From: CAZCTO01 sp964501725
GTDB lineage: Bacteria; Bacillota; Clostridia; Saccharofermentanales; Saccharofermentanaceae
DNA length: 64,000 bases
NCBI GenBank assembly: GCA_964501725.1
Contig: CAZCTO010000003.1
Coordinates: forward strand, 91,796-155,795
Reading direction: 5' to 3'
Below are positions 1 through 8,044 of this stretch, in pieces. The stretch's first letter is position 1. Each line of letters starts with the position of its first letter. Below the pieces are notes generated by a model. That model made no database searches. It worked only from the letters and a program-made list of their open reading frames with translations, and was not told the origin of the DNA. The translations under genes and the position numbers were made by a program.

Positions 1-515
1 GTTTGATGCTTTACAGAATCAAGGCTGATAAGGATACCCAAGCGATCTTCTCGACGGCCGAACTGAAAATGGGCAGCGGAACCTCCGGCAAACTGGTTTC
101 TGAAGTGAAGAAGCAACTGTTTTCGGAGGCTTCCGAAGAAGCGGAACTTGCACTGATTGACGGCTCGCCGGGGATTGGATGCCCGGTTATTGCGTCCATC
201 AGCGGTGTTGATTATGTACTCATTGTTGCGGAACCCTCTGTGTCCGGCATCAGCGATATGAAAAGGATTATTGAGACAGCGCAGTTCTTCGGGACAGGAA
301 TCGCCGTGTGTATCAATAAGGCGGATACTAATATTTTGCGAACAGAAGAAATCGAGAAGTTTTGCTCCGAAAATCATCTTCCTTTTGTCGGACGGATTCC
401 ATACGATGAGAAGGTTACGCAAATGACAAACGAAGGTAAAACCGTTGATTGCTCCGACGGACCTGCGGGTAAGGCGATTCTGGAGATTTTTCTGCAAATG
501 AAACAGTTGCTTTAA
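1..515 (+). CDS. MinD/Mrp-superfamily P-loop ATPase, 3' part only
   Basis: The gene enters from the left edge, so only its C-terminal ~170 residues are visible; the TTG and ATG at positions 3-8 are internal codons rather than a convincing start. The visible part has the SIMIBI/MinD signature of a deviant Walker B region (a run ending LIDGSPGIGCPV, about residues 51-62 of the visible part) followed by VLIVAEPSVSGISDMKR and CINKAD, the guanine/adenine-specificity type loop of this family. Full members of this clostridial group usually carry a P-loop at the N-terminus and often two 4Fe-4S ferredoxin motifs in the middle; neither is visible here. It is followed after 20 bp by a metallo-beta-lactamase fold gene and then an Mrp-NifX gene, a grouping that suggests iron-sulfur or metallocofactor handling. 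The family assignment is good; the exact role is unknown. Confidence 0.8.
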   Translation, partial: LMLYRIKADKDTQAIFSTAELKMGSGTSGKLVSEVKKQLFSEASEEAELALIDGSPGIGCPVIASISGVDYVLIVAEPSVSGISDMKRIIETAQFFGTGIAVCINKADTNILRTEEIEKFCSENHLPFVGRIPYDEKVTQMTNEGKTVDCSDGPAGKAILEIFLQMKQLL

Positions 516-535
516 TACAAGAGGAGTAGTGAGAA

Positions 536-1378
536 ATGATCGTCCGGATGCTTGTCGATAATGAAACTTCGAACAATGATCTAAAAGCCGAACATGGCCT
601 GAGTATTCTTATGGAATTTGAAGAAAAAAAGATCTTGTTTGATTTCGGACAAAGCTTGATGCTTTTCGAGAATGCAAAGGCAATGGGGGTAGATCTCTCC
701 GATGTTGATTATGCAGTTTTATCTCATGGTCACTATGACCACGGAGGCGGGTTGAATCATTTTACGGATATGTGCCCGGAGACGCCGGTTTACATTCGTA
801 AGGGGGCGGACGGAGGGCAATACGCACAACGCGAAAACGGAAGAATTGAGTATATCGGTCTTCCTCCGATCAACGGAAGCAATATTGTTTTTACGGGGGA
901 AGAACATCAGATTGAAAACGGGGTTGTACTTTTTAGTGTCCCGAGGGCAAGCGGACCTGAGCCTTCCGGTAATCGGGTTCTCTTTCAGAAAAATGAATGC
1001 GGTGATTATGTCAGGGATTCCTTTATGCACGAGCAGAATCTATTGATCGAAAAAGATGGCGTGACAATGCTTGTGGCAGGTTGCGCGCATCGCGGCATCG
1101 TCAATATTCTTGAGTGGGTAAAGATTAAATACCACCTTGTTCCGCAGTTTGCAATCGGTGGATTTCACCTCAGACACACCTTGGATGATGAAGAAACGGA
1201 GTCCGTAGCGTTACATCGGATTGCAACTTATTTAATCGGAACGCAGGCAAAATACTTCACGGGACACTGTACCGGTTTGTCCGCATACCAAAAGCTTAAG
1301 GACATTATGGATGACCGCATCGAATATGCGGAAGCCGGAAGTGTTCTGGCAATATCGAAAGGAGTGATCAATTCATGA
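536..1378 (+). CDS. Metallo-beta-lactamase fold hydrolase
   Basis: A 280-residue cytoplasmic protein with no signal peptide. The metal-binding motif HGHYDH (His64, His66, Asp68, His69) is intact, and later histidines are present in AGCAHRGIVN and in GGFHLR and TGHCTG near the C-terminus, as in the MBL group annotated as dihydropterin ribofuranosylaminobenzene phosphate synthase-like. That annotation comes from archaeal methanopterin work and should not be taken as the activity here. The start is an ATG preceded by AGAGGAG. The stop overlaps the start of the downstream Mrp-NifX gene (ATGA), so the two are translationally coupled. Family members often sit next to MinD-like ATPases and NifX/NifB-like proteins, as they do here; the substrate is unknown. 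Confidence 0.85.
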   Translation: MIVRMLVDNETSNNDLKAEHGLSILMEFEEKKILFDFGQSLMLFENAKAMGVDLSDVDYAVLSHGHYDHGGGLNHFTDMCPETPVYIRKGADGGQYAQRENGRIEYIGLPPINGSNIVFTGEEHQIENGVVLFSVPRASGPEPSGNRVLFQKNECGDYVRDSFMHEQNLLIEKDGVTMLVAGCAHRGIVNILEWVKIKYHLVPQFAIGGFHLRHTLDDEETESVALHRIATYLIGTQAKYFTGHCTGLSAYQKLKDIMDDRIEYAEAGSVLAISKGVINS

Positions 1379-2601
1379 GTAAAGACTGCAATCAAACATG
1401 TTCAAGCTGTGGCGATGACTGCGCCGACAGGAAAGAGGAAAAGACGGATTTTTCCGCAAAGCTGAACGATTACAGCAGCGTTAAAAAAGTCATCGGCGTA
1501 GTCAGCGGTAAAGGAGGCGTCGGCAAGTCATTGGTGACTTCTCTTTTGGCATCTACAATGAATCGGCGCGGGCACACAACAGCTATTCTTGACGCGGACA
1601 TCACGGGCCCCTCGATTCCGAAAGCGTTTGGAATCACTGAAAAAGCAAGAGGCAGCGAAGAAGGAATTTTTCCGATTGTCACAAGGACCGGCATCCGCAT
1701 CATGTCGATTAATCTTCTTCTGGAAAATGAATCGGACCCGGTTCTCTGGAGAGGGCCGATTCTCGGCAGTACGGTAAAGCAATTCTGGACGGATGTTATT
1801 TGGAGTGATGTAGATTTCATGTTCCTGGATATGCCTCCGGGGACAGGGGACGTTCCGCTTACTGTTTTCCAGTCTATTCCCGTCGACGGAATCATCATAG
1901 TGACTTCGCCGCAGGAACTCGTATCGATGATTGTCTCCAAAGCGGTCAAAATGGCAAATATGATGAATATTCCGGTCATCGGTCTTGTGGAGAACATGGC
2001 CTATTATATGTGTCCGGACTGCGGCTCACGGCACGACATATTCGGGGACAGTCATGTCGAGGAAATCGCAAAAGAATATAACCTTGAGGTCTTGGCGCAT
2101 CTCCCGGTCGATCCCAGAATTTCCAAAGCCTGTGATGAAGGACTGATCGAAAACTTCCCGGTCACTTGGCTGGACAGCATTGCGGAAGTACTTGAAAAAA
2201 ACGTAACCAAAGAAAACCCGACAGACAGAAACGGAGGAAAGATAATGAAAATTGCCGTTGCAAGCGAAAACGGAATGGTTTGTGAACACTTCGGACATTG
2301 TGAAAGTTTCATCATTTTCGACACGGAAGAAAATAAAATCGTAAAAACCGAAAGCGTGCCCAATCCCGGACACAAACCCGGCTTTCTCCCCGTTTTTCTT
2401 GACGGTAAGGGCGTAAATGTAATTATTGCCGGCGGTATGGGCGGCGGAGCCGTCGATCTTTTCGATGAAAAAGGAATTGAAGTCATCACAGGGGCTCGCG
2501 GTGATGCAGGCAAAGCCGCCGCTGACTATCTGGAAGGTAAATTAATGTCATCGGGATCTGTTTGCCACGAGCATCAACACCACGATGAGTGCGGGCAATA
2601 A
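1375..2601 (+). CDS. Mrp/NBP35 iron-sulfur carrier ATPase fused to a NifX-like domain
   Basis: A 408-residue fusion. Residues 1-20 are cysteine-rich (five Cys). Residues ~36-285 are an Mrp/ApbC/NBP35 ATPase with P-loop GKGGVGKS (45-52), switch DADITGPSIP, Walker B-like LDMPPGTGD and a CPDCG pair (Cys213, Cys216) that in this family binds the transferred 4Fe-4S cluster. Residues 291-408 match the dinitrogenase iron-molybdenum cofactor biosynthesis (NifX/NifB C-terminal) fold, with HFGHCESF and GGMGGGAVDLF, and end in a His-rich tail. The likely role is assembly or delivery of Fe-S or related metallocofactors in the cytosol. The in-frame junction retains GGAGG (2233-2237) seven bases before ATG 2245, so the NifX part may also be made alone (118 residues). 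No other nif genes are in view. Confidence 0.88.
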   Translation: MSKDCNQTCSSCGDDCADRKEEKTDFSAKLNDYSSVKKVIGVVSGKGGVGKSLVTSLLASTMNRRGHTTAILDADITGPSIPKAFGITEKARGSEEGIFPIVTRTGIRIMSINLLLENESDPVLWRGPILGSTVKQFWTDVIWSDVDFMFLDMPPGTGDVPLTVFQSIPVDGIIIVTSPQELVSMIVSKAVKMANMMNIPVIGLVENMAYYMCPDCGSRHDIFGDSHVEEIAKEYNLEVLAHLPVDPRISKACDEGLIENFPVTWLDSIAEVLEKNVTKENPTDRNGGKIMKIAVASENGMVCEHFGHCESFIIFDTEENKIVKTESVPNPGHKPGFLPVFLDGKGVNVIIAGGMGGGAVDLFDEKGIEVITGARGDAGKAAADYLEGKLMSSGSVCHEHQHHDECGQ

Positions 2602-2646
2602 GATACCCGAGCAACAGGACACAAGCTAACATAGTTGCCTGACGGG

Positions 2647-2678
2647 AAAGATCCGGGACAAGAGACCGGATCTTTTTT
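2647..2678 (+). terminator. Rho-independent terminator after the Mrp-NifX gene
   Basis: AAAGATCCGG (2647-2656) pairs with CCGGATCTTT (2666-2675) across a 9-nt loop and runs into a T tract. It closes the 1-2.6 kb operon and separates it from the decarboxylase promoter. Confidence 0.88.
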
Positions 2679-2762
2679 ATGTCACGGTAGTTTGCAAATC
2701 AGATATTACATTTGAAATATGCAAGTTATGGGCAGCAATCTTTCAAAAACGACAAAGCGCGA

Positions 2763-2791
2763 TTGACTTTCCGGTCCGACGACTGTAAAAT
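2763..2791 (+). promoter_or_regulatory. Sigma-A type promoter of the decarboxylase operon
   Basis: TTGACT (2763-2768) and TAAAAT (2786-2791) are separated by exactly 17 bp. Predicted transcription starts near 2798, leaving a leader of about 120 nt before the oadA start. Confidence 0.6.
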
Positions 2792-2797
2792 CATACC

Positions 2798-2916
2798 ATT
2801 CAAATATCGGTTTCCGGTTGGGCAGGAAACTGCTTCAAGTTTTGAGCTTCAGGGTGGAGGGCTTACGTATAGTCCGAGACTCTTTTTTTTGATAAACAGG
2901 CAAGGAGATGTGAAAA
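2798..2916 (+). promoter_or_regulatory. Structured 5' leader with a possible attenuator
   Basis: The leader folds on inspection into CGGTTTCC pairing with GGAAACTG, then a small TCAA/TTGA hairpin. A third stem, GAG-GGCT (2857-2863), pairs with AGTC (2871-2874) and, past a bulge, CTC (2880-2882), directly before eight T residues (2883-2890). The last element resembles an intrinsic terminator lying 5' of the oadA ribosome binding site (CAAGGAG). I do not recognise a known riboswitch class. Attenuation is inferred only from the T tract and stems. Confidence 0.35.
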
Positions 2917-4293
2917 ATGAACGTGAATTTTACCGAAACGGTCCTTCGTGACGCGAACCAGTCCCTTGTTGCCACGAGAATGCCTTTCTCTGACTTTGAG
3001 GGTATCCTGGAGACACTCGACAAAGCGGGTTATTACTCGTTAGAGTGCTGGGGCGGAGCGACATTTGATTCGTGCCTTCGTTACCTGAACGAAGATCCTT
3101 GGGAGCGGCTTCGCAAAATAAAAGCCAAAGTGAAAAACACAAAACTTCAAATGCTCCTTCGGGGTCAGAATCTTCTGGGATATAAACCGTACCCGGATGA
3201 TATCGTCCGGAAATTCGTCTCTCATGCTGTCCGGAACGGAATGGATATTTTGCGCATTTTCGACGCGCTCAATGACTTCCGGAACATTCAGGTTGCCGTT
3301 GATGAGACGCTCAAGCAGGGTGCTCACGCTCAAGGCTGCATTTGCTATACAACGAGTCCGATTCATAGTTTAGAAAAATACGCGGCCATGGGGAAAGAAT
3401 TGGAAGCCCTGGGCGTCAACTCCATTTGCATCAAGGATATGGCAGGAATCATGGGACCTCAGGAAGCATATGACTTAATTAAGTCCTTGAAATCGAGTGT
3501 AAAAGTGCCGGTATTCCTCCACACGCATTCTACGACAGGCCTGGGTCCGATCACATATGAGCGTGCAATTGCGGCCGGGTGTGACGGAATCGACACGTCG
3601 ATTTCCTCTTTTTCGGGAGGAACTTCACAGCCCTCCACGGAAACGATGAATTATGCGCTCAAGCAAATGGGACACACTTCGGGACTTGACGAGAAAGTGC
3701 TTAAAGAGATCAACGATTTCTTCAAACCGGTGAAGGCAAAATACATTGCGTCCGGGTTGATGGATGCCTTTGTCATGGGCACCGAGACGGACGCGCTTGT
3801 ATACCAGGTCCCGGGCGGAATGCTGTCCAATCTGATTTCTCAGCTGAAGACCCAAAATGCCATTGATAAACTCGATGAGGTTCTTGCCGAGACACCCCGG
3901 GTCCGAAAAGATTTGGGATATCCGCCACTGGTAACGCCGATGAGTCAGATGGTTGGCGTTCAGGCAGCCGCCAACGTGATTTCGGGCGAAAGATATAAGA
4001 ATATTTCCAAAGAAATAAAAGCATACCTGCGGGGAGAATACGGACAGGCACCGGGTGAGGTGGACGAGAGTCTTATCCATAAAGTGCTCGGAAACGATAA
4101 GCCGATCACCACCCGTTTTGCCGACTCGCTTGCGCCGGAATTCGAAAAAATCAAAACAGAACTGGGCGGCGTGGCGAGAAACGATGAGGATGTCCTCTCG
4201 TATATCGCTTTTCCGCAGATTGCTGAAAAGTTTTTTAAGGACAGAGAAGAGCGCGAGAGCCGTACCGTCACGTACACGATCGTGAAGAAATAG
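2917..4293 (+). CDS. oadA: Oxaloacetate decarboxylase alpha / pyruvate carboxylase subunit B carboxyltransferase
   Basis: A 458-residue carboxyltransferase that moves CO2 between a 2-oxoacid and carrier biotin; in this operon it should decarboxylate oxaloacetate to pyruvate in the cytosol. Visible family residues are LRDANQS with metal-ligand Asp12, the LLRGQNLLGY stretch (80-89), the carboxylatable lysine in CIKDMAG (Lys173) and the metal ligands in HTHSTTG (His202, His204). Unlike long OadA proteins it has no biotinyl domain; that is encoded separately at 4654-5040, giving a four-gene arrangement. The start has AAGGAG upstream. PycB and methylmalonyl-CoA decarboxylase alpha are the nearest alternatives, but the latter belongs to a different (acyl-CoA carboxylase beta) fold, and the OadG/OadB partners favour the decarboxylase. 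Confidence 0.93.
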   Translation: MNVNFTETVLRDANQSLVATRMPFSDFEGILETLDKAGYYSLECWGGATFDSCLRYLNEDPWERLRKIKAKVKNTKLQMLLRGQNLLGYKPYPDDIVRKFVSHAVRNGMDILRIFDALNDFRNIQVAVDETLKQGAHAQGCICYTTSPIHSLEKYAAMGKELEALGVNSICIKDMAGIMGPQEAYDLIKSLKSSVKVPVFLHTHSTTGLGPITYERAIAAGCDGIDTSISSFSGGTSQPSTETMNYALKQMGHTSGLDEKVLKEINDFFKPVKAKYIASGLMDAFVMGTETDALVYQVPGGMLSNLISQLKTQNAIDKLDEVLAETPRVRKDLGYPPLVTPMSQMVGVQAAANVISGERYKNISKEIKAYLRGEYGQAPGEVDESLIHKVLGNDKPITTRFADSLAPEFEKIKTELGGVARNDEDVLSYIAFPQIAEKFFKDREERESRTVTYTIVKK

Positions 4294-4300
4294 GAGGATC

Positions 4301-4636
4301 ATGATGAGCGTATTGGAAAGTCTTCCTGTAGCACTGTTTGTGATCGCACTCGTATTTTCGGTTCTGGTTACGCTTTGCGGCTTGATCATGCTTTTTTCGT
4401 TCGTTATCCGGGCTGTCGAGAAAAGAAGAGCGCGTGCCAGTGTCCGATTGTCCCTGTCGGAACCCGTAACGGAATCCGAAGTACCGTTCTTCACAGGCGG
4501 GAGTCTAAAACTTCACAATGTGGACGAGCGGACGGCTGCAATGATCATGGCCATCGTCAGCGATGAATCGGGGATTCCGCTCTCGGAACTGCAATTCAAA
4601 TCCATTAAAGCGAAAGAATCGAATAGTTCTATATAA
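4301..4636 (+). CDS. oadG: OadG-like gamma subunit of a sodium-pumping decarboxylase
   Basis: A 111-residue protein with one N-terminal membrane span (about residues 10-38) followed by a basic stop-transfer (EKRRARA) and a soluble tail, the usual layout of the OadG/MmdD family. In known complexes this subunit anchors the alpha and biotin carrier subunits to the membrane beta pump and assists assembly. It begins 7 bp after oadA with AGGAGG before two consecutive ATGs (4301 and 4304); either could be used. Sequence conservation in this family is low, so the call rests on size, topology and position between alpha and biotin carrier genes. Confidence 0.8.
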   Translation: MMSVLESLPVALFVIALVFSVLVTLCGLIMLFSFVIRAVEKRRARASVRLSLSEPVTESEVPFFTGGSLKLHNVDERTAAMIMAIVSDESGIPLSELQFKSIKAKESNSSI

Positions 4637-4653
4637 TCTGTCGGAGGAAATAT

Positions 4654-5040
4654 ATGATTTATGAAGTAACGATCAACAATAAAGTGTATGAAGTCGAAGT
4701 CGAAAAAGGAAAAGCGATCATTACACAGACTGAAAACGTCGCATCGCCAGCGGTAATGCCCGCGGTGCAAGCGGTAAAGGCCGCCGAGCCGGTGCCGGCC
4801 GCTGCTTCGACAAACGCCATCGGTGATGCCTCCGACGTGAGAGCACCCATGCCGGGCACGATTATGGATGTGTTTGTGAAAGCCGGTTCCAAAGTGAAAG
4901 CCGGCGACATCCTCCTGGTTCTGGAAGCCATGAAGATGGAAAACGATATTCTTGCGGCTTCCGACGGAATTGTCAATAAAGTCCTTGTCGAGAGAAACGC
5001 TTCGGTTTCAACCGGAGATATTCTTGTCACATTTCAATAA
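4654..5040 (+). CDS. Biotin carboxyl carrier subunit of the decarboxylase
   Basis: A 128-residue protein. The N-terminal ~28 residues form a short beta-rich start, residues ~30-60 are an Ala/Pro/Val-rich flexible linker, and residues ~62-128 are a biotinyl/lipoyl domain with the classic biotinylation motif EAMKMEN and the preceding APMPGTI turn. The lysine of AMKM is the predicted biotin site; the biotin shuttles the carboxyl group from the alpha subunit to the beta membrane subunit. It is preceded by CGGAGGAAA and sits between oadG and oadB. A biotin protein ligase must be encoded elsewhere. Confidence 0.93.
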   Translation: MIYEVTINNKVYEVEVEKGKAIITQTENVASPAVMPAVQAVKAAEPVPAAASTNAIGDASDVRAPMPGTIMDVFVKAGSKVKAGDILLVLEAMKMENDILAASDGIVNKVLVERNASVSTGDILVTFQ

Positions 5041-5052
5041 GGAGGGCTCACC

Positions 5053-6189
5053 ATGTTTATTGATGCAATCAGGACAATATGGGAAACTTCCGGATTTGCC
5101 GCCATTACATGGCAGCAAATTGTCATGATACTTGTGTCCTGCATCTTGGTTTACCTGGCCATTGTCAAAAAATTCGAGCCGCTCCTGCTCTTGCCGATTG
5201 CGTTCGGAGTTCTTCTGGCGAATCTGCCCTTGACGGGGCTCATGGATGCGCCTGCTTCCGCCCACGAGGCCGGCGGGCTGCTTTACTATTTATATCAGGG
5301 CGTAAAACTGGGCATTTACCCGTCACTGATTTTTCTCGGTATCGGAGCGATGACCGATTTCGGACCGCTGATCGCAAGACCGGTAAGCCTTTTCCTCGGT
5401 GCCGCGGCGCAGTTCGGAATTATTATTGCGTTCATTGTGGCGATTGCTCTCGGGTTTAATCCGCAGGAAGCGGCTTCGATCGGAATTATCGGCGGCGCGG
5501 ACGGACCGACGGCGATCTTTTTAACGACGAGGCTTGCGCCGCACCTGCTGCCGGCAATCGCGATTGCGGCGTACTCATATATGGCACTGATTCCGCTGAT
5601 TCAGCCCCCGCTGATGCGCGGACTGACCACAAAAAAAGAACGCGCGATCAAGATGGCTCAGCTCCGCGAAGTATCCAAACTCGAAAAGATTTGTTTTCCG
5701 ATCGTCGTTACGATCCTTTGTGTGTTGCTGCTTCCTTCGGTCGCGCCTCTCATCGGTATGCTGATGCTGGGAAACGTTTTTAAAGAATCAGGCGTCGTCG
5801 AGCGCCTTTCATCCACGGCGCAGAATGCCTTGATCAATATTGTTACGATTTTCCTGGGGGTCACGGTCGGCGCAACGGCTAAAGCGGAGACTTTCTTGAA
5901 GCCGGAGACACTCAAGATCATCGGGCTCGGACTGATGGCGTTCATGTTCAGTACGGTCGGAGGAATTCTTTTCGGTAAAGTGATGTGCTTTCTGTCCGGC
6001 GGCAAAATCAATCCGCTGATCGGTTCGGCGGGTGTATCGGCAGTGCCGATGGCCGCCAGAGTGTCGCAGACTGAAGGTCAAAAAGCCAACCCGGGCAATT
6101 TTCTTTTGATGCATGCCATGGGTCCGAATGTTGCCGGTGTAATCGGTTCCGCGGTGGCGGCGGGTGTTCTGCTTTCGCTTTTCGGTTGA
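5053..6189 (+). CDS. oadB: Sodium ion-translocating decarboxylase beta subunit
   Basis: A 378-residue polytopic membrane protein that decarboxylates carboxybiotin and exports Na+. The diagnostic motif GGADGPTAIF, containing the conserved aspartate of the Na+/carboxybiotin site, is present mid-protein, as are SVAPLIGML and the C-terminal MHAMGPNVAGVIGS block. Length and hydrophobic profile match OadB/MmdB/GcdB. It starts 12 bp after the biotin carrier gene behind AAGGAGGG and ends the operon. The family members differ in the acyl substrate of the alpha subunit; here oxaloacetate is indicated by the OadA-type alpha. Confidence 0.95.
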   Translation: MFIDAIRTIWETSGFAAITWQQIVMILVSCILVYLAIVKKFEPLLLLPIAFGVLLANLPLTGLMDAPASAHEAGGLLYYLYQGVKLGIYPSLIFLGIGAMTDFGPLIARPVSLFLGAAAQFGIIIAFIVAIALGFNPQEAASIGIIGGADGPTAIFLTTRLAPHLLPAIAIAAYSYMALIPLIQPPLMRGLTTKKERAIKMAQLREVSKLEKICFPIVVTILCVLLLPSVAPLIGMLMLGNVFKESGVVERLSSTAQNALINIVTIFLGVTVGATAKAETFLKPETLKIIGLGLMAFMFSTVGGILFGKVMCFLSGGKINPLIGSAGVSAVPMAARVSQTEGQKANPGNFLLMHAMGPNVAGVIGSAVAAGVLLSLFG

Positions 6190-6233
6190 TCGTTGCGCGA
6201 TATCAGGCTCTCTTGAATCGTATGTACATTTAT

Positions 6234-6264
6234 CATTTTTGATGTTTTCTCAATATCAAAAATG
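6234..6264. promoter_or_regulatory. Perfect 10-bp inverted repeat downstream of oadB, upstream of the PII-like gene
   Basis: CATTTTTGAT (6234-6243) and ATCAAAAATG (6255-6264) form a perfect inverted repeat around an 11-nt spacer. No T tract follows on the + strand, so it is not a standard terminator. A CATAAT sequence (6268-6273) just downstream could be the -10 of the PII-like gene, which would make the repeat an operator, but the -35 is weak. Confidence 0.4.
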
Positions 6265-6317
6265 GTGCATAATAAACGTTGAAAATACTTCCGTCCGGAT
6301 GCAGAGAGGTGTACTTT

Positions 6318-6665
6318 ATGCAGGCCATGAAACTTTTAGTTCTGGTACTCAGCAAATACGAAAAATTGGATAAACTGCTGACGGCGCTCAACGATCAGGG
6401 AATCAGAGGCGCAACGGTGATCAATTCAACCGGCATGGCTCAAGTGCTGTACAGCAAGGAATCGGACCAGATGTTCGGATCACTCAGAGCTTTTCTGAAT
6501 CCTGAAAGAGATGACAACCGAACGGTTTTCATGGTATTGGACGATGAGAAAATTGAAACCGTTAAAAAGACTGTCAATAAAGTGTTGGGGTCGCTGGACA
6601 GTCCGGGGACCGGGATCATGTTTGTAATCCCTGTTCTGGATTTTGAGGGAATCGGGACCGTCTGA
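6318..6665 (+). CDS. PII-like small protein (GlnB/CutA fold)
   Basis: About 115 residues with the alternating beta-alpha-beta pattern of the PII/CutA ferredoxin-like fold: an MKLLVLVLSKYEKLDKLLTAL opening like the first strand and helix of PII proteins, a central IRGATVINSTGM strand-turn, and a closing GTGIMFVIPV strand. The canonical PII uridylylation Tyr and the nucleotide-binding loops are not obvious, so it may be a divergent PII-like sensor. The ATG at 6318 is preferred because AGAGAGGTG lies upstream; an in-frame TTG at 6279 lacks a ribosome binding site. It is followed by a cation antiporter, and PII-like proteins often regulate adjacent transporters; that link is inference. Confidence 0.65.
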   Translation: MQAMKLLVLVLSKYEKLDKLLTALNDQGIRGATVINSTGMAQVLYSKESDQMFGSLRAFLNPERDDNRTVFMVLDDEKIETVKKTVNKVLGSLDSPGTGIMFVIPVLDFEGIGTV

Positions 6666-6706
6666 CACGCGACCTGCATTAAACTATTTTCAACAGAAGG
6701 AATAAC

Positions 6707-7888
6707 ATGTTTCAAATGAATACGCTGGTTTATCTTTCAATTCTGCTTTTAGCCGGACTGTTGTGCGGTCGTTTGGTTAAGCAAGCAAAACTTCCCAACG
6801 TTACCGGATATTTGATTGCAGGGTTGCTGCTCGGGCCATATGTCCTGAAAGTAATTCCCTCCGCTTCCATTGAGAATTTCAGTGTCCTTTCGGATATTGC
6901 ACTTTCTTTTATCGCTTTTACGATCGGGAGTGAGTTTAAAATCAGCTATTTCAAGCGGGTCGGAATGACACCGGTTGTGATTGCTATTTTTGAAGCACTA
7001 ATTGCTGTTTTCCTGGTCCTGGGTGTACTGCTACTGGCCGGGTTTGACCCCGCTTTTTCTCTGGTTCTTGCTTCAATTGCCGCCGCAACAGCACCGGCAG
7101 CGACGGTTATGGTTGTGAAACAGTACAAAGCAAAAGGCCCGGTCACGGAAATGCTGATGAGCGTCGTCGCTTTGGATGACGCTGTCGCTTTGATCGGCTT
7201 TGGATTTGCCGTTACCCTTGCAAAAGTGATCAGCGGATCAAGTGCCGTAAGCAATGTTGCGCTGTCCGTGCTGAGGCCGTTCGGTGAAATACTGCTCGCT
7301 TTGGCCGTTGGTTTTCTGGTGGGTGTTTTAATGAAGATTCCGATCCGTTTTTTCAGGAAGAACGGGAATCGAATGATTATTATATGCGGAATGGTTTTCC
7401 TTTCCGGAGGCATTGCAATGATGCTTGGAGTTTCGGCACTGCTGGCATGTATGGCCACGGGCGCTATGTTCTGCAATATATGCAACGAAAGCGACGAAAT
7501 CGCGAAACTTTCCGATTACATCACGCCGCCGATATTTCTGCTGTTTTTTGCGGTTTCAGGCGCTCAGCTGAATATTTTCATCATTCCCACGATCGGAATT
7601 GTGGGCTTGATCTATGTCATCTTCAGAGTAATCGGAAAAATGGGAGGCGCTTATATCGGTGCAAAAATCATGAAGGCCCCGGAAGCGGTTTGCAAGTATC
7701 TGGGACCGGCATTAATTCCTCAGGCCGGAGTAGCCATCGGCTTAATCAGTGTGTCTCAGACAGTGGTTCCGGAGTATGCTCCGCAAATCCGGGCAGTTAT
7801 CCTTTGCGGAACAATGATATATGAAATTATCGGCCCTGCGGTCGCCAAAATGACCCTTGTAAAAGCGGGAGAAATTTCAAAAGGTTAA
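6707..7888 (+). CDS. CPA2-family cation:proton antiporter
   Basis: A 393-residue integral membrane protein with about 12 hydrophobic segments. Features typical of the Kef/Nap-type CPA2 exchangers are the early GRLVKQAKLPNVTGYLIAG segment, GSEFK after the third span, and a conserved acidic pair region (VALDDAVAL, around residue 160) equivalent to the ion-binding aspartates. There is no C-terminal TrkA-N regulatory domain, so it resembles the short NapA/GerN type rather than KefB/C. Together with the Na+ decarboxylase upstream and the V-ATPase downstream it probably exchanges Na+ or K+ for H+. The ion specificity cannot be read from sequence. Confidence 0.85.
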   Translation: MFQMNTLVYLSILLLAGLLCGRLVKQAKLPNVTGYLIAGLLLGPYVLKVIPSASIENFSVLSDIALSFIAFTIGSEFKISYFKRVGMTPVVIAIFEALIAVFLVLGVLLLAGFDPAFSLVLASIAAATAPAATVMVVKQYKAKGPVTEMLMSVVALDDAVALIGFGFAVTLAKVISGSSAVSNVALSVLRPFGEILLALAVGFLVGVLMKIPIRFFRKNGNRMIIICGMVFLSGGIAMMLGVSALLACMATGAMFCNICNESDEIAKLSDYITPPIFLLFFAVSGAQLNIFIIPTIGIVGLIYVIFRVIGKMGGAYIGAKIMKAPEAVCKYLGPALIPQAGVAIGLISVSQTVVPEYAPQIRAVILCGTMIYEIIGPAVAKMTLVKAGEISKG

Positions 7889-7913
7889 TTATAGGCCAAA
7901 GCAACACGAATTA

Positions 7914-7953
7914 CTTGAATTCTGTCAATATAGCAATAGTTTGACAGTTCAAG
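7914..7953. promoter_or_regulatory. Long inverted repeat upstream of the V-ATPase operon
   Basis: CTTGAA-tt-CTGTCAA (7914-7928) can pair with TTGACAG-TTCAAG (7941-7953): 13 pairs with a two-base bulge and a 12-nt loop. No T tract follows. It could terminate the antiporter transcript or act as an operator or RNA element for the ntp operon. A possible promoter, TTTGCC (7964-7969) and TATTAT (7986-7991) with a 16-bp spacer, lies just downstream. Confidence 0.45.
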
Positions 7954-8044
7954 CAGTTATCATTTTGCCCGTCATTGTGGTAGTATATTATGGAAATATT
8001 GACATCCTTTTACTTATAAAAAATGTCCTGAAGAGGAGACCGAT

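Noticed and set aside
2712..2951. Short + strand frame in the oadA leader (79 residues)
   Set aside because: It overlaps the promoter and the oadA start and has no ribosome binding site or plausible protein features; a structured leader explains the region better.
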